Below, in pieces: positions 51,721 to 52,524 of a DNA stretch of 52,524 bases. Position 1 is the stretch's first letter. Each line of letters opens with the position of its first letter. The position numbers and the translations under genes were made by a program. The notes beneath the pieces are model-generated. The model did no database searches. It was given only the letters and a program-made list of their open reading frames with translations, and had not been told where the DNA came from. Origin of the DNA: Planctomycetota bacterium (GTDB lineage Bacteria; Planctomycetota; PLA2; JAEUHO01); assembly GCA_028281445.1 (NCBI GenBank), contig JANQJW010000081.1:1-52524 (forward strand), read 5' to 3'.

Positions 51721-51885
51721 TCACCCACCTCCGCCGCCCTTCCGGCCCCAGTTCCACCCCGGCATCGCTGGAGTCACGTTCTGCCCGGCGATGCTCGGGC
51801 CAGGTAGGTTTCCAGGTACGACTCCCTGACCGATGACGCCAAGATTGCCCGGCTGCAGGCCAGGCCGTTTCCAGATAGCGGCCAT
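51721..51885 (-). CDS. Small Gly/Pro-rich ORF, 5' part of an interrupted frame
   Basis: The 54-residue frame starts 3 bases after the stop of the gene at 51889 and is full of Gly, Pro and Asn (RPGLQPGNLGVIGQGVVPG, ending WGRKGGGGG). It stops at TGA 51721-51723. If this codon were GGA (Gly), as its neighbours suggest, the frame would run on through GPWGCPPGGEEEPDRF into the 186-residue gene. It could be a true small gene, a nonsense-broken longer gene, or a readthrough site. Confidence 0.5.
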   Translation of the reverse strand: MAAIWKRPGLQPGNLGVIGQGVVPGNLPGPSIAGQNVTPAMPGWNWGRKGGGGG

Positions 51886-51888
51886 GGC

Positions 51889-52242
51889 TTACTCGCTCTT
51901 CGGCTGAAGCCAGACGCTCAGCGTCCCGAACAGCCCGTTGCTGTCCGACGTGCTCAGCTTCAGCCGTGCGTAGCGGGCCATTTCAAGCGCCGGCGTGATG
52001 TTGCCATTGCCTAGCGAGTTGACGGAGCTCTCTCCGAAGCTCGTGACTTCAACCGTGTCAAATGACGTCTCGACCGTGATCGTTACGCCGTTCGTGGGAG
52101 ACGTCGGCGAGAGCGTCTGCAAGAAGTAGTGGATGTTCCAGTTCTTGAACTGCGGATCGACCGCGACCCAGTCGCTCCGGAAGATGTCGCTCGTACTTCC
52201 AAGTGCGAACGTGAAGTTCTTTGCCAACACAGTGGGGCCCAT
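51889..52242 (-). CDS. Small beta-rich protein of unknown function
   Basis: ATG at 52242 has AAGGAGGA 6 bases upstream; a longer frame begins at 52320, but lacks such a site. The 117-residue product has alternating beta-type segments (VTITVETSFDTVEVTSFGES, FGTLSVWLQPKS), no signal peptide and few charged residues, as in small virion or tail proteins. No family is recognised. With the two downstream frames it makes a minus-strand cluster near the recombinase fragment, so a prophage or island origin is plausible. Confidence 0.65.
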   Translation of the reverse strand: MGPTVLAKNFTFALGSTSDIFRSDWVAVDPQFKNWNIHYFLQTLSPTSPTNGVTITVETSFDTVEVTSFGESSVNSLGNGNITPALEMARYARLKLSTSDSNGLFGTLSVWLQPKSE

Positions 52243-52524
52243 GCATTCCTCCTTCGCCCGCCGCAATGCGGCGCACGCACAGTACGGTTCTCTCGAAACC
52301 GGGCGGTTGAGCCGCGCCAAGAAGAAGTCTCATTCCCTCTCAACCCGAATCGTTTCGTCCGGATGTGTAGCGTGATCAAACGCTACGCCACTGTGCAGGG
52401 TCGTCAACTGCAAAAAACATTGAAGATGCGCCAGCAGCCCATTCCCGCAAAGAGGTTGCTACACATCCGGGGAAGTACGACCAGGGTCGAGAGGCTACTG
52501 GCGCATCAACAGTCTAGGGTGACG
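52243..52524. other. Right edge, non-coding with nested inverted repeats
   Basis: No gene is supported here. CCGGATGTGTAGC (52359-52371) is exactly inverted at 52458-52470, and GATGCGCCAG (52425-52434) is exactly inverted at 52498-52507. A hairpin GTAGCGT/ACGCTAC with a GATCAA loop (52367-52386) overlaps the first. The two pairs interlock, so both cannot form at once. The base content is visibly more AT-rich than elsewhere. It may hold recombination or replication sites of the element. Confidence 0.5.

Overview
The window is high-GC, densely coded bacterial DNA. It most resembles a Planctomycetota-type genome. This is inferred from the mix of HEAT-repeat exported proteins, a membrane Ser/Thr kinase next to an ECF-type sigma factor, a tricorn-like S41 protease, many large exported proteins of unknown function, and the absence of long conserved operons. 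No rRNA gene or other direct taxonomic marker is present.

Layout. 0.2-7.4 kb: an exported HEAT protein, a DUF1643 protein coupled to an M20 amidohydrolase, a sirtuin coupled to an exported endonuclease/phosphatase-family protein, and a Ycf46-like AAA ATPase coupled to a membrane-anchored HEAT protein. 7.6-11.7 kb: NfeD-like membrane protein plus flotillin, a 2-hydroxyacid dehydrogenase and a second sirtuin. 11.7-16.6 kb: a large exported alpha/beta hydrolase, a single-HKD phospholipase-D-like protein, an exported protein of unknown function, and an intergenic stretch with a possible plus-strand structured RNA and an inverted-repeat cluster. 16.6-21.2 kb: carbamoyltransferase, membrane Ser/Thr kinase and sigma factor on the minus strand. 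21.3-27.9 kb: nitroreductase, tricorn-like protease, ROK sugar kinase, HemB and a YtxJ-like protein. 28-31.9 kb: a three-gene ABC-2 exporter, a frameshifted lipoprotein and a polytopic membrane protein. 32-38 kb: a K+ channel with RCK domain, a two-gene osmoprotectant ABC importer with a binding-protein/permease fusion, and TldD/PmbA. 38-43.2 kb: 2Fe-2S ferredoxin, a small membrane protein, MiaE, a doubly frameshifted TSUP transporter, MutM and a membrane-anchored MutS-like ATPase. 43.2-48.7 kb: a catalytically degenerate ExoIII homologue, a MOSC protein, an exported hydrolase-fold protein without a nucleophile, a STAS protein, a TetR regulator with a palindrome in front of the next gene, and a diheme peroxidase lipoprotein. 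49.6-52.5 kb: tRNA-Leu(CAG), a decayed tyrosine-recombinase fragment, and an accessory segment with unfamiliar small genes, one interrupted by an in-frame TGA.

Most neighbours are linked by 1-8 bp stop/start overlaps (AAA/HEAT, sirtuin/endonuclease, ABC-2 trio, importer pair, MiaE/TSUP), so co-expression is likely within those pairs. Three single-base losses (two in the TSUP gene, one in the lipoprotein) all go in the same direction and at least two lie in short homopolymers. They may be assembly errors rather than true pseudogenes. I found no complete, obviously new system. The most unusual points are the degenerate enzymes, the membrane MutS-like protein facing MutM, the possible RNA at 16.3-16.5 kb, and the accessory segment at the right end.
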